Source: Streptomyces milbemycinicus (GTDB lineage: Bacteria > Actinomycetota > Actinomycetes > Streptomycetales > Streptomycetaceae). Taken from it: a stretch of DNA of 64,000 nt. Both the position numbers and the translations under genes were made by a program. Under the pieces are notes generated by a model that ran no database searches, had not been told where the DNA came from, and saw only the letters and a program-made list of their open reading frames with translations. The DNA lies in assembly GCF_002154605.1 (NCBI RefSeq), contig NZ_MUNE01000127.1:62001-126000 (forward strand), in the 5' to 3' direction. The stretch's first letter is position 1, and each line of letters opens with the position of its first letter. Below, piece after piece: positions 53,830 to 63,372 of the stretch.

Positions 53830-54915
53830 GGTGTACTCCTCGATTCGTATGCGGGGGTCTCTGAGAACGAGGCGTCGGAGCGGAGGACGGGAGTCCGGAG
53901 ACGTCCGGCAGTCTCCGGTCCGCTCCACGCTTGCCAGCGGGTGGCGATGCAGGCGGTTCCAAGGCGCTAGTCGATGCCCTCGAAGCCCACTCGACGGAAG
54001 TCCCCACGAAAGAGCCGAGCACGGCTCGACGCGCCTTGCGCTCGGCGCTGCACCTGGGCCTGTCATGGTCACGCAAATATGCCCCTTCGGAGGACGGCTC
54101 CGGTCGAGTCCACTGCCATGATGGGCAGATGATCCACATGATGTCGAATAATGGTTCGGCCTCGCCCTGTTCGCATCTTTCGTAGCCGTGGCCCAAGAGG
54201 GCTCGATCTCGGCGGGCGCCCGCCGACAGGGAGTCACACAGCCAGCGATGACACCTGGTGCGCGGCACCGGACCGTTGCGGACGACACCCACGGGCGTCA
54301 GGTTCCACGACCGCCAATCGAGCCGCCAACGGTCAGCGGCCACTGCGCGATCTCCGGCGGCGTGTGGCACTCGTACTACGACGCCACCGATGTCTCAAAC
54401 GCCCGCGTCCTGGGCATTGACCACCTCGTGAACGCCAGAACTACGCCAATGACCTGAGGGATGCGAGGTCCCTGGCGACAGTGAGTGCTCGGGAGAATCG
54501 CAGCAAGGCTGACCAGGACCCCGCGAGTAGCTTCCCACCGATTACCGATCGGGGAGCGCGCTTCCGGTGGAAGCTTCAGTCAATCAGTTCACCCATGGGA
54601 CACACGATGCCAGGAGTTGCTCGCGGCAGAGCCCGCTTAGAGGATCAGGCCCGGCAACTCCACGCCATGCGGCAGATGAGTACTGCAGACGCCGTCCAGT
54701 CGCCCGCGATTCGAGTGCACGCTGAGGTCTCTCGAGGCCCTTGATTCGGTCTACTTACCCATTGCGCGGTGCCTGCGTCGATTAACCCTAAGCCTCGATC
54801 CACCGGGTGTCGGTTCGTCCAGTGTCCGGACATGAAAGCGGAGATGCACTCTGACCTGGGAAAATAGGAGTTCTCTAGGCTTCTACTCGACCAGTTCGGA
54901 GGTGCATCTCCGGGA
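53830..54915. other. Gap with a LysR-type scrap
   Basis: On the plus strand at about 54158-54255 one frame reads LFASFVAVAQEGSISAGARR, QGVTQPAMT, the N-terminal HTH of a LysR-type regulator, which breaks off after helix 3. At about 54345-54455 another piece reads SGGVWHSYYDATDVSNARVL, GIDHLVNARTT. Both are remnants. The remainder shows no reliable gene. Confidence 0.45.
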
Positions 54916-55375
54916 TGCATTCTTCCATGCCGCCACGTGCGGTGTCCGCAGCGTTCGATGATCCCAACCTGGTCGCGTGTGCGCACGGCGTGGCTGAGTG
55001 CGCTGGAGAAGGTGGCGCCGATCCGGTAGACGGCGGTGCGCCCGCGTCCGCGGGCGAGTTCGGCCTCACTCCAGGCGGTGATGTTCCGGGCCCGCAGATC
55101 GGTCAGGGGCAGTCGGCCGAAGGAGGGGATGAGGTCTGTGTGCACGTGGTCGCGGTAGTGGGCGAACGTCGTGGGCTTGAGCGTCTTCTCCCAGAGACGG
55201 AGCCACTCGGCGTGATACGTGGCAAGGGCGAGATCCTCGCTGCAGTCCAGGCCGGTCCGCTCGGACTCCATGGCACGCTCGAGCGCTGTCCCGGCGGCCT
55301 TCCGCGTGGCAAATCCGCCACGGCACAGGGGATGGCGCTTGCCGTCGGCCGAGGGCAGGTCGACGGCAAAAGCTC
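54916..55375 (-). pseudogene. Phage/ICE-type tyrosine integrase, N-terminal fragment
   Basis: Reading leftward: FAVDLPSADGKRHPLCRGGF, ATRKAAGTALERAMESERTG, TYHAEWLRLWEKTLKPTTFA, HYRDHVHTDLIPSFGRLPLT, DLRARNITAWSEAELARGRG, VYRIGATFSSALSHAVRTRD. This is the arm-binding and SAM-like core-binding part of actinobacterial integrases. The whole catalytic domain is absent. No att site could be defined. Confidence 0.75.
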
Positions 55376-55529
55376 AGGACCCGTGCCTCGAACCATCCTG
55401 GAGTCGGGGGCAGCCGGCACCGAACTGCCGGCCGTCCGGGCGACGGCAACCGCAACGCCGGAACACCCGGCCGCGTTCAGGAGACTGAGAGGTCACTGCG
55501 TTCACCTCCGGTGGGGGAGTGCGTGACTC

Positions 55530-56070
55530 CACCATGGAGGCACCGGTGCCCGGCGAAAATGGTGGCTGATCACGTCCAGAGGCGATGTTGTTGTCGATCT
55601 CGATCCGACCATTACCGGAGCCGACCCACTTGGTGACGATCTGGCCGAAGGCCCAGTTTTCCGGCATCGCGTAGCCGAGGTTGCCGGAGAAGCCGGACGA
55701 CATGTCGGACACGAAACGGGTGTCCGCATAGCCTTCCTCGGAGATCCGGGAGCACGCGTTGCGAGGGCCGTAGACCCCGATCTTATAAGGGCTGCCCAAC
55801 CGGCCCATCTGCTCCTTGATACTCCGGAAGTACGGCAGGATGTACGAGGTGACCTTGTCGTTCACCGCGTCGTAGTCAACCGCGAAATAGATGCGTGAGC
55901 CCGGTTTGTACCCGTGCTCCTCCGCCTTGGCCGCGGCGTGCAAACAGTCCGCGGCGCCCTGCTCCACGCTGTAGTACAGGTGGCGGCCGATGTACTTGTA
56001 GCCGGCGTCCTTCAGGGCCTGCGCGCGGGCGGGGGTGATCTTCGTGACGCCATCGCACGCCTCACCCTGC
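55530..56070 (-). pseudogene. DUF1906 (Rv2525c-like) glycoside-hydrolase-like domain, fragment
   Basis: The frame reads ITPARAQALKDAGYKYIGRH, LYYSVEQGAADCLHAAAKAE, EHGYKPGSRIYFAVDYDAVN, KIGVYGPRNACSRISEEGYA, FVSDMSSGFSGNLGYAMPEN, WAFGQIVTKWVGSGNGRIEI, DNNIASGRD: the later three quarters of a DUF1906 TIM-barrel-like domain found in cell-wall-active enzymes. The N-terminal catalytic start is missing and the C-terminus runs into unrelated sequence. Probably the remains of a peptidoglycan hydrolase. Confidence 0.75.
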
Positions 56071-56342
56071 CGGGCCTGGCCGCCACCCTGGCCGCCTCTT
56101 CGTTCTCGTGGGAGTGGCACAGTTCCGGTGTGCGGCGGGAACAGCCGGTCCGGCCGCCACTGTTGCACTGCCAAGAGAGCGGCGCCGCGCGGGCGGGGAA
56201 CACAGAGACCAACAGCCGACGTGATCCGGGGCCCTCGGGTCCGCGGTACGCCCGGTCATCCGACATCCGATATTGAAGGGAGACCGCTCATACGCCCGCC
56301 ACGGACTCGGACCAATGCTTTTTCACACAGGAGGACCGTTTC

Positions 56343-57176
56343 ATGAATGACTTGCCCTTGACGCTTATGGCGGTACACGCCCACCCCGACGATGAGGCCA
56401 CTGGAACAGGAGGTGTCCTCGCGCGGTACGCGGCGGAGGGCATTCGCACGGTCCTCGTGACGTGCACCGACGGTGGTTGCGGTGACGGACCGGGGGGTGT
56501 CAAGCCGGGCGATCCCGGACACGATGGGGCGGCCGTCGCCTTGATGCGGCGTCAAGAACTCGAGGCAAGCTGTGAAGTCCTGAAGATCAGTCATCTGGAG
56601 ATGCTGGACTACGCCGACTCCGGGATGATGGGGTGGCCGACCAATGACGCCCCAGGCTCCTTCTGGCAGACACCCGTGGAGGAGGGCGCTGCCCGACTCG
56701 CGGAACTCTTGCGGCGCTACCAGCCCGATGTGGTCGTCACGTACGACGAGAACGGCTTCTATGGCCACCCGGACCACATCCAGGCCAACCGCATCACGAT
56801 GGCGGCGCTGGCGATGACCGCGCTGACACCGAAGGTGTACTGGACGACGGCGCCCCGCTCGATGATGCAGCGGTTCGGGGAGGTCATACGCGAGTTCGGT
56901 GCGGACGGGCAGGAGCCGGATCCCGCTGAGGCCGCCGCGATGGCCGAGATCGGACTGCCCGACGAGGAGATCACCACCTGGGTGGATACCACCGCGTTCG
57001 GCGGCCAGAAGTTCGATGCGCTGGCCGCGCACGCCAGCCAGGGCGAGAACATCTTCTTCCTCAGGATGGGCCAGGAGAGGTTCACCGAGTTGATGGGCGT
57101 CGAGACCTTCGTACGTGTCCAGGACACCACCGGCGCGGCCGTGCCCGAGAACGACCTCTTCGCCGGACTGCGCTGA
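56343..57176 (+). CDS. PIG-L deacetylase / mycothiol-conjugate-amidase-like
   Basis: A 277-residue zinc hydrolase from ATG 56343 with AGGAGGA upstream. The metal motif AHPDDE (14-19) pairs with the distal His in YGHPDHIQ (about 139-144), as in MshB and Mca; TYDENGFYGHPDH is very close to the Mca form. It ends ENDLFAGLR, as in Mca-type proteins. The likely reaction is removal of an N-acyl group from GlcN-Ins conjugates or a related amide. Housekeeping mca usually has other neighbours, so this may be an extra copy for detoxification or secondary metabolism. Confidence 0.87.
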   Translation: MNDLPLTLMAVHAHPDDEATGTGGVLARYAAEGIRTVLVTCTDGGCGDGPGGVKPGDPGHDGAAVALMRRQELEASCEVLKISHLEMLDYADSGMMGWPTNDAPGSFWQTPVEEGAARLAELLRRYQPDVVVTYDENGFYGHPDHIQANRITMAALAMTALTPKVYWTTAPRSMMQRFGEVIREFGADGQEPDPAEAAAMAEIGLPDEEITTWVDTTAFGGQKFDALAAHASQGENIFFLRMGQERFTELMGVETFVRVQDTTGAAVPENDLFAGLR

Positions 57177-57418
57177 TCCGCCCGCCCACCGGGGTCAGAG
57201 AGCTCATGGTCCGTACGGCTCGATCGGGCGTGTTCGCACACCCGGAGCCTTGTTCACGTGGGTTCCGCTCCGGTGGCCCTTGATCATCAGGGTGGCCCTG
57301 CTCGGTCGCGTGGCGGTTACGAAGACGCCAGTCCCCCCCACTCACCCGGGCAGGGCGGTTGAGCGGGAACGTTCGGCACTACGCTTGCCGAATACCTCGT
57401 CCGTGCAGGTCACGCGGC

Positions 57419-57760
57419 ATGTCTGTATTCGGGGAGGATGCCGCCAAGGCGGTCGTGGCGTCGTGTGTTGAGGTGGCTTAGCTTGTTCGGATCGTCGATT
57501 GGTGTGGGCAGTGGGTGTAGCGGTCGGGCGTTCGCGATGCCCTGGTGCGGTCGATGGGAGTTGTAGAACTCCTCGAATTGCCGGTAAGGACGACCTCGAT
57601 CCCCGTGCCCTTGAGGACAGCGTCGAACAGGGCGGGGAACTTCCCCGTCTCTGTCTCTGATGATGAATCGTGCCCGGCAGCCGACGTCCTCAAGGTCCAT
57701 GACCAGATTCTTCGCATCCTGGGTGGCGCAAGCGGCAAAGAACCTGGTCATGGCCCCCGA
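57419..57760 (-). pseudogene. Integrase-core IS fragment, leftward copy
   Basis: Reads QDAKNLVMDLEDVGCRARFI, IRDRDGE, a gap, then EEFYNSHRPHQGIANARPLH, PLPTPIDDPNKLSHLNTRRH, DRLGGILPEYRHAA: the second and third catalytic regions and the C-terminal end of an rve-type transposase. The part with the N-terminal half is lost and frame changes occur near 57600. It is placed head-to-head with a second copy at 57725-58077. Confidence 0.75.
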
Positions 57761-58077
57761 GGACGCAGGCAGCTGCCGGTTGCGGTTCATGATTGGGGAC
57801 AGCGATGAGAAGTTCCCTACATTGTTCGATGATACAGACCTGCAGACGCGAGTTCCTGGACCGAACCTTGATCGGGAACCAGCGCCACCTCCTCCACGCC
57901 TTACAAGAGTTCGAGCCGTTCTACAACGAACACCGCCCGCACCAAGGCATCGCGAACACCCGACCGCTACACCCACTGCCCGCACCAATCCACGATCCGG
58001 ACAAGTCAACCCACCTCGACATACGACGACGAGACCGCCTCAGCGGACTCCTCCATGAATATCACCATGCTGCCTGA
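57725..58077 (+). pseudogene. Integrase-core IS fragment, rightward copy
   Basis: Reads QAAKNLVMAPEDAGSCRLRF, MIGDSDEKFPTLFDDT, then after a shift EFEPFYNEHRPHQGIANTRP, LHPLPAPIHDPDKSTHLDIR, RRDRLSGLLHEYHHAA. Same family as the leftward copy with about the same segment kept. The catalytic RDRD is GDSD here, so it is inactive. Confidence 0.75.
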
Positions 58078-58161
58078 TCTGCATGGATGACGTTCTCGGC
58101 AAGGGCAGGGCTGCCGCATGGCCCTCAATCAAGATCGAGAACAAGTTCAAAGAAGCGTGCA

Positions 58162-59058
58162 TCAAACGCCCTTCAGAACACGATCAAGTGCCGCCCGGCC
58201 TGCAGGTCCCCAGTGCGGCTTGCCGCCGGGAAGGCCCCGATCTCCGTTCTGCCCCATGAGCATCAGGAAGAGGCTCTTCATAGCGGCCAGCCCGCGGGCG
58301 CGCCGGATCGCCGCCTCGTCTGCATGCGCGTACATGTCGAAGAACCGTGAGGCCGTGCCTGCGGGTAGCAGTACCCATGCGGCGGCGAGGTCCCACGCCG
58401 GATCGCCGGCGAACATGGCACCGAAGTCGACGATGCCCGAGAGCGTTCCGTCCGAGACGACGACGTTCGCGGGATGGAGGTCGCCGTGCACCCACACGGG
58501 CGGGCCCTCCCACGCGTGGGCCGCAACGGCATCGTCCCACACGGCCCGGACGTCGGCAGCGATGTCGTCGGGGGCAACGGCCTGGAAGAAGTTCTCGAAG
58601 CCGTCCGTGCAGTTCCGGGGATGGGCACCGCGGTCCGTAGCGATCGGCGCCTCGGCGGGCGCCTCCACATGGAGCGCCTGGAGGAAGCCCGCCAGCGTGT
58701 CGGCCGCGTGGGCGCCGCGGCTGATCGAGCCGTGGTCCAGCGGCTCGCCGGGAACCCACGTCATCACGGTCCAGTGCTTGGGGAAGCGCTCGGACGGTTC
58801 GCCGAACCGCACCGGGGTCGGCACCGGCAGCGGCAGGCGCGGGGCCAGCACGGGTAGCCACCGCCGCTCCTTGAGCTGGAGCTCCGGGGTGGGGTCCATG
58901 CGCTGCATGCGCACGGCCAACTCGTCCCCGAGACGCCACATTTGGTTGCCCCAGCCGCCCGCCACCTCGCGGATGGCCAGCCCTGCAAGGTCTGGATGTT
59001 GCTCCTGCAGCAGGTCGCGGACCAGGTCTGCGGTGATCTCGATCTCGGTGTCGGTCAT
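58162..59058 (-). CDS. Aminoglycoside-phosphotransferase-fold kinase
   Basis: A 298-residue APH-like kinase: ELAVRMQRMDP (nucleotide-lobe strand), WTVMTWVPGEPLDHGSISRG (hinge), catalytic loop PPVWVHGDLHPANVVVSDGT, and metal site SGIVDFGAMFAGDPAWDLAA. This is the general APH family (loop HGDLHPAN), distinct from the ACAD-linked pair. Members phosphorylate antibiotics, sugars or other small alcohols; the target cannot be told. Stand-alone, flanked by IS pieces. Confidence 0.85.
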   Translation of the reverse strand: MTDTEIEITADLVRDLLQEQHPDLAGLAIREVAGGWGNQMWRLGDELAVRMQRMDPTPELQLKERRWLPVLAPRLPLPVPTPVRFGEPSERFPKHWTVMTWVPGEPLDHGSISRGAHAADTLAGFLQALHVEAPAEAPIATDRGAHPRNCTDGFENFFQAVAPDDIAADVRAVWDDAVAAHAWEGPPVWVHGDLHPANVVVSDGTLSGIVDFGAMFAGDPAWDLAAAWVLLPAGTASRFFDMYAHADEAAIRRARGLAAMKSLFLMLMGQNGDRGLPGGKPHWGPAGRAALDRVLKGV

Positions 59059-59189
59059 ACGAAGTCACAGTACTGAGGCGGCACGTGGAGCGGCTCTCGC
59101 TCTCCGGAACTTCTCGCTGTGATTCCTCTGGCATCACCAATTCGGATTCAGAGAGCTGCAGATCAGAGGCTTCGGGACGGAACGGCCCC

Positions 59190-59424
59190 AAAGTCCAGAG
59201 AAGCCTGTTCGACCTGCCCGATGTGCGTGACCACTCCCGAGTTCCTGCCCCAGCACTGGCAGCAGCGCGAACAGCTCCTGCAGATCGTCTCGGCGGCCGA
59301 GGCCTGCGGTCAGCTCCGCGTCGTCGAGATGAACCAGCAGGTCCTCGGCAACCTCGACCGGATCATCACCGCCCTGGAGGACGACGAGACTCCCGGCGGC
59401 ACGGAGGTGGCCGATGCGGGCTGA
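59190..59424 (+). pseudogene. Recombinase (TnpB-type) C-terminal fragment
   Basis: Reads CPMCVTTPEFLPQHWQQREQ, LLQIVSAAEACGQLRVVEMN, QQVLGNLDRIITALEDDETP, the tail of the recombinase whose gene precedes a DUF6262 gene in Tn554-like elements of Streptomyces. Its stop is 10 bases inside the next gene's frame. Everything upstream is gone. Confidence 0.65.
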
Positions 59425-59535
59425 CAACTCGCGTCACATCGTCGCTGCCGCCCGCAGCCGCCACGAGTGCACCCGGGCCAAGTCGATCCGGGCCCTGCGC
59501 GAGATCGACGCCGCGGGCACGTGTCGGCGTACTCC
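59414..59535 (+). pseudogene. DUF6262 (TnpC-type) N-terminal fragment
   Basis: From ATG 59414: MRADNSRHIVAAARSRHECT, RAKSIRALREIDAAGT, the standard start of the small DUF6262 protein of recombinase-trio elements, coupled to the fragment before it. After about 36 residues the frame diverges. It indicates a second Tn554-like element that has been destroyed. Confidence 0.6.
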
Positions 59536-59591
59536 TTTGAGCGCTTCAGCAAGTACACAGGTATGTACACCAGGTCTGGCACCAGCCAGTG

Positions 59592-59912
59592 TCATCCCGT
59601 AGGCATGGTGGCGGTGGCGATCTCTTCCGGGACCAGGAGAGAAGCCGATTCGAGCAGTTCGGGGACATCCACGCGCGTATTGTCGACCACGCTGTCAGGC
59701 GGCGTCGTCCCGCCCACGTTCGATGGCGGCCAGAGGGTTCTTGAGACGGTAGCTGGGCCCGTTGCTGGAGATGACTTCGCAGTGGTGGAGGTCGCCCCTT
59801 GTGGTTCGCGTCGTAGCACGGCGTTTTCATGGCGCATGACGAGAAGTTCGGCCTCCTTCGAGGTGTCCCGCCGCAGAAGCACCGCCGGGACGGAGAGAAG
59901 ACGTCGAGTCAC
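59592..59912 (-). pseudogene. Integrase-core IS, N-terminal fragment fused to other DNA
   Basis: The N-terminus reads TRRLLSVPAVLLRRDTSKEA, ELLVMRHENAVLRREPQG, matching the start of the rve-type transposases seen at 43183. From about 59800 the frame changes to unrelated sequence ending VDVPELLESASLLVPEEIA. It is a chimera created by deletion. Confidence 0.55.
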
Positions 59913-60081
59913 CTGGTACCGCCGCCAATGCCTCGCGTGTCGGCCCCTGCTCGGCGGACCGGGCGCGCAGCACGGTGAGCGCAGGGTCCCGACCGGAGAG
60001 CCACGGCAGCAGCCCGACGCCGGCGGTGACGGCGGCCAGTGCCGCCACCCGGGTCAGCCCGGCCCTCAGGGCGGCGGTCAC
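59909..60081 (-). pseudogene. ABC transporter permease, N-terminal fragment
   Basis: From GTG 60081, overlapping the stop of the substrate-binding-protein gene: TAALRAGLTRVAALAAVTAG, VGLLPWLSGRDPALTVLRAR, SAEQGPTREALAAV. One transmembrane helix and the start of the periplasmic loop, as in the DppB-like permeases of peptide/nickel transporters. Cut after about 55 residues. Confidence 0.6.
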
Positions 60082-60425
60082 TTGACGTACGTATCGACGG
60101 TGACCAGCTCACGTTCGCGTGGATCCTTGGCGGAGCCCACGACGTCCACCGCATCCCCCGGCGTCGGTGTTGAGGATCGCGGTCTCGGCCTTGAGGACCG
60201 CCGCGCGCCGGGCGTCGCCGGCCACGGTGGCCTCGGCTTTCCGTCCCGCCCCGTCGACCGTTTCGTCGCTGAGCTGGGCGATGTTGAAGGAACCGTCGCC
60301 GGCGAAGTCGCTGTGCAGATACGCGGCCGGGTCACCGGTGTCCAGCACCGTCGCACGGGAGAGGACGAAGGCGTCGAACTTCCCCGCCAGGGCGTCGGAT
60401 TCGATAAACGAGACACTCCACCAGA
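60078..60425 (-). pseudogene. ABC substrate-binding protein (family 5), C-terminal fragment
   Basis: Reads VSFIESDALAGKFDAFVLSR, ATVLDTGDPAAYLHSDFAGD, GSFNIAQLSDETVDGAGRKA, KAETAILNTDA, then after a one-base shift VVGSAKDPRERELVTVDTYV-K and a stop. This is the C-terminal lobe of a peptide/nickel-type binding protein. It is coupled to the permease start, so a whole transporter operon once stood here. Confidence 0.65.
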
Positions 60426-60488
60426 CCGTGCGTGTGCCTAGGCGAATTGCTCTGCGGCGGCCGCACCTCCTGACCTAAGGTCGCGGGC

Positions 60489-61505
60489 ATGACAGCCAGC
60501 ACGGATGGCGCCCGTTCCGCCCGCGCCTTCGCACACGACTTTCCCTTCGACCCCTCCTACGGCCGTGGCCTGGGCGAGCTGTTGCGCATCCCCGCGCCCG
60601 AGGGCCCCGCCGACTTCGACGCGTTCTGGCAGGGCCGGTACGAGGAGGCCCGTGCGGTGGCGCCGCAACCCGAGGTCGGGCAGCTCGTCGAGGAGCGGGA
60701 CGGGGTGCGGATCCACGAGGTGTCGTACGTGTCGGTGGGTGGTGTCCGGCTCGGCGGCTGGCTTGTGCTCCCCGCCGAGGGGGAGGCTGAGCACGGCTTC
60801 GTCATCGGGCACGGCTACGGAGGCCGCGATCAGGTGGGCCCCGACGTACCGCTGCCGCTGCCAAGGTCGGCGGCGATCCTGCCGTGCGTACGGGGCATGG
60901 CGGGTCGCAGCTTGATGCCCTCCGTGCCATGCGTCTCCGCCGAGCACGTGTTGCACGGGATCGCCTCGCGGGAGGCGTACGTCATCGGGGAGTGTGTCGC
61001 CGACCTGTGGTGCGCGGCGTCGGCGCTGCTGGAACTCGTCCCGGTACTGGGCGAGCCGGAGCCGCGGATCGGGTACCGCGGGGTGAGCCTCGGTGGCGGG
61101 CTCGGTGCCCTGGCGCTGCCCTGGGACGACCGATTCGCGACCGGGCAACTCACGGTGCCGACGTTCGGAAACCATCCGCTGCGCCTGACCCTGGACTGCG
61201 TCGGCAGCGGAGCGGCGGTGCGCCGACACCACGCGGACCACCCCGAAGTCGTTGATGTATTGGGCTACTTCGATGCGGCGACGGCGGCGGGCCGGCTGCA
61301 CAAACCGGTACTGGTGGCTGCAGCGCTGTTTGACCCGTCGGTGCCACCACCGGGCCAGTTCGCCGTGTACAACGCGCTGGCCGAGGCGGGCGAGCTGCAG
61401 GTGCTGGAAGCCGGGCACTTTGAGTACGAGGGGACGCAGGCGGAGCAGGCCGAACTGGATGCGGTTACTGCTGAGTTCTTCGGCCGCATGCTCAGTGCTC
61501 CGTGA
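60489..61505 (+). CDS. Acetylxylan-esterase-like hydrolase (AXE1/CE7 family)
   Basis: A 338-residue protein. AXE1-type features: DFDAFWQGRYEEARAVAPQP, GVRLGGWLVLPAEGE, GHGYGGRDQ, the nucleophile elbow RIGYRGVSLGGGLGALALPW (Gly-x-Ser-x-Gly, with Leu where most have Gln), acidic LVAAALFDPSVPPPGQFAVY, and His in LEAGHFEYEG. The family removes acetyl groups from sugars or cephalosporins. No signal peptide is seen, so it is cytoplasmic. Its carbohydrate-related neighbours (ABC transporter, LacI, GH42) fit sugar deacetylation. Confidence 0.85.
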   Translation: MTASTDGARSARAFAHDFPFDPSYGRGLGELLRIPAPEGPADFDAFWQGRYEEARAVAPQPEVGQLVEERDGVRIHEVSYVSVGGVRLGGWLVLPAEGEAEHGFVIGHGYGGRDQVGPDVPLPLPRSAAILPCVRGMAGRSLMPSVPCVSAEHVLHGIASREAYVIGECVADLWCAASALLELVPVLGEPEPRIGYRGVSLGGGLGALALPWDDRFATGQLTVPTFGNHPLRLTLDCVGSGAAVRRHHADHPEVVDVLGYFDAATAAGRLHKPVLVAAALFDPSVPPPGQFAVYNALAEAGELQVLEAGHFEYEGTQAEQAELDAVTAEFFGRMLSAP

Positions 61506-61668
61506 GCCGTCCGCGGCCCGGGAACCTCAGCCGTCCCGGGTGCTCCGCGGCGTGAAGCGGGCTGTGTCGACGGTGAATGTGCCGTCAACGGGCCCGCTGC
61601 CGCCGTTCAGCGATTACGCCGACTCCCCGCCACGGAACGTCGCCGCCTCGTGCCCCGTTGGTCGGCGG

Positions 61669-62030
61669 CTATGTCCCGTGGCCTGCGCATCCGCAACTGC
61701 CCCGGCGAGTGATGGACACCGGCAGCACGGCGCGCGCACCCTCGGCCTGCGTCATCATGCCGACGCGCAGATCGGGTTCTTCGGGCACGAAGACTCCGGC
61801 AGCGCGGCAGGCTTTGACGTACCCGCGGAAACGGGCCTCCACGTCCGGCGACTCCTCCGCGAACCCGACGTAGGCGAGGCGGCGCAGCCCGTGGTCCTCG
61901 AAGAGGTGGCGGGTGAGTAGCGGGACTGCGATGGCGTCGTGGTCTTCGACTGGTGGGCGGCCCGTACCACCGGGGCGATCGATGCCGCAGCCGCCGGCTT
62001 CGTCCTCGTCCGTAATGAGGGTCGACTCCC
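61669..62030 (-). pseudogene. LacI-type regulator, effector-domain fragment
   Basis: The frame includes STLITDEDEAGG, VPLLTRHLFEDHGLRRLAYV, GFAEESPDVEARFRGYVKAC, RAAGVFVPEEPDLRVGMMTQ, AEGARAVLPVS: the second subdomain of a LacI/GalR ligand-binding domain. The HTH is not found and the C-terminus is cut. It is the probable former regulator of the adjacent sugar genes. Confidence 0.65.
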
Positions 62031-62259
62031 TTGACCAAGCCTGAGTTGGCGCTTGTCGCGGTGATCGGGCACAACACCTCCCTCGCCTGGACCCAGGGCG
62101 GCGGCAGCGCGAGTGTGGAACCCGGTGCGGATCGGGGTCGCGACGGCCGGCGAGCTGTGGCTGGGGCGGACGGCCGTGAGGTGCTGTATGAGGAACTGCT
62201 AGCACACGGGGCAGGTCTTTGTTCGGCGGGGGCCACGCTCTGTAGACGGCCGCTCCGGA

Positions 62260-63360
62260 TCAGTCAGAAGGTATCGAATCCCTGCTGGTCACAGTGAAGG
62301 AGTACGACACTGCGAATGGCCCATGGCCGTACGTCACGGTAATGGCATCGAGAGGTTTGGCACCCAGCGTCGCCAGGTTGAGGGAGGCGCTGAACGTCTT
62401 CGAGTTCTTTTCTGTCTGTGTGACGGTCACATGCTTGGTGACGCGGTCGCCCACTCGTACATCGACTGTGCCTTGACCGAGGGTGTCGGCGTCCAGGTTC
62501 AGGGGTGCTGCCAGGTCGATTCGCACCTGCGTATCGACCTGTACGACACGCGCAGGGACACGGCCTCGCGTGCTGACCTTGAGCTCTGTCTGGTCGGCTG
62601 CCCGCCAGGCCAGTGATTCGTTCCATGCGGTGTTGAAGGCGACCCAGCCCTCAGTGTGGCCGATATTGCCCTGCTCGGGATTGAAGGGATAGTGCCCGTT
62701 CTTGGGACTCCCGTCGAGCACACCGGGAACATCTTCCAACAGCCCGGCGCCGCCGTAATATTCGGAGAACCATCCGTGCTCCACGCCCTCGAATCCCACC
62801 TTCTTGCTGGGCGCATCGTACGAAGCGTGCCGCCCAGTGGGGTTGCGGCCGAAGATGTTGTCCACCTGTGCTGTGGCGATCTCACGGAGTCGGCCGGCCA
62901 GTGGATCGTTCCCCAACAGTCGCGCCGCAGCGAGTGCCGGCGCGGAGAAGCCGGCTACGTTTCCGACCTCGTTGGGGTCGTCAGCGCCGCCCCCGCTGAA
63001 GGCTGGAATGGTCCAACGGTCGTCGGAGTACCGGCGGAAGTCCCAGAGATTGTCCGAGCGGTCGACTGTTATGCGAGCCCAGTCCCTGACGAACTGCTTC
63101 GTGCCATGGGGAACCTTGTCCGGATACATTTCGGCGAATTGCACCAGGCCGGTGATCAGTACGTATTCGCTCTGTCGCTGTCCCTTGGTGACGCGCGGGT
63201 CCTTGAGGTCCAAGTTGTTGATCAGCCAGGCGGCCTGGTTCTGAGCGGCCTGTGGATAGCGGCTGGCATCATCGCGCCCTTCGCGCTTCGCCACCTCGTA
63301 CATCATCAGACCTTCATGGGTCACCTCACTGTTGGATGTGATGGTTGAGATGCGGCGACT
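62260..63360 (-). pseudogene. Glycosidase-like protein, 5'-truncated
   Basis: From GTG 63324 there is a 354-residue frame: VTHEGLMMYEVAKREGRDDA, SEYVLITGLVQFAEMYPDKV, GGADDPNEVGNVAGFSAPAL, ATAQVDNIFGRNPTGRHASY, GWFSEYYGGAGLLEDVPGVL, NIGHTEGWVAFNTAWNESLA, then a beta-sandwich tail. It resembles the C-terminal half of an (alpha/alpha)6-barrel glycosidase plus a C-terminal domain. Good coding style (RRISTITSNSE) extends upstream of the GTG to about 63360, where it meets the beta-galactosidase stop codon in the same frame. The gene therefore lost its 5' half. A shortened product could still be made. Confidence 0.6.
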
Positions 63361-63372
63361 CGACTGGCGAGG

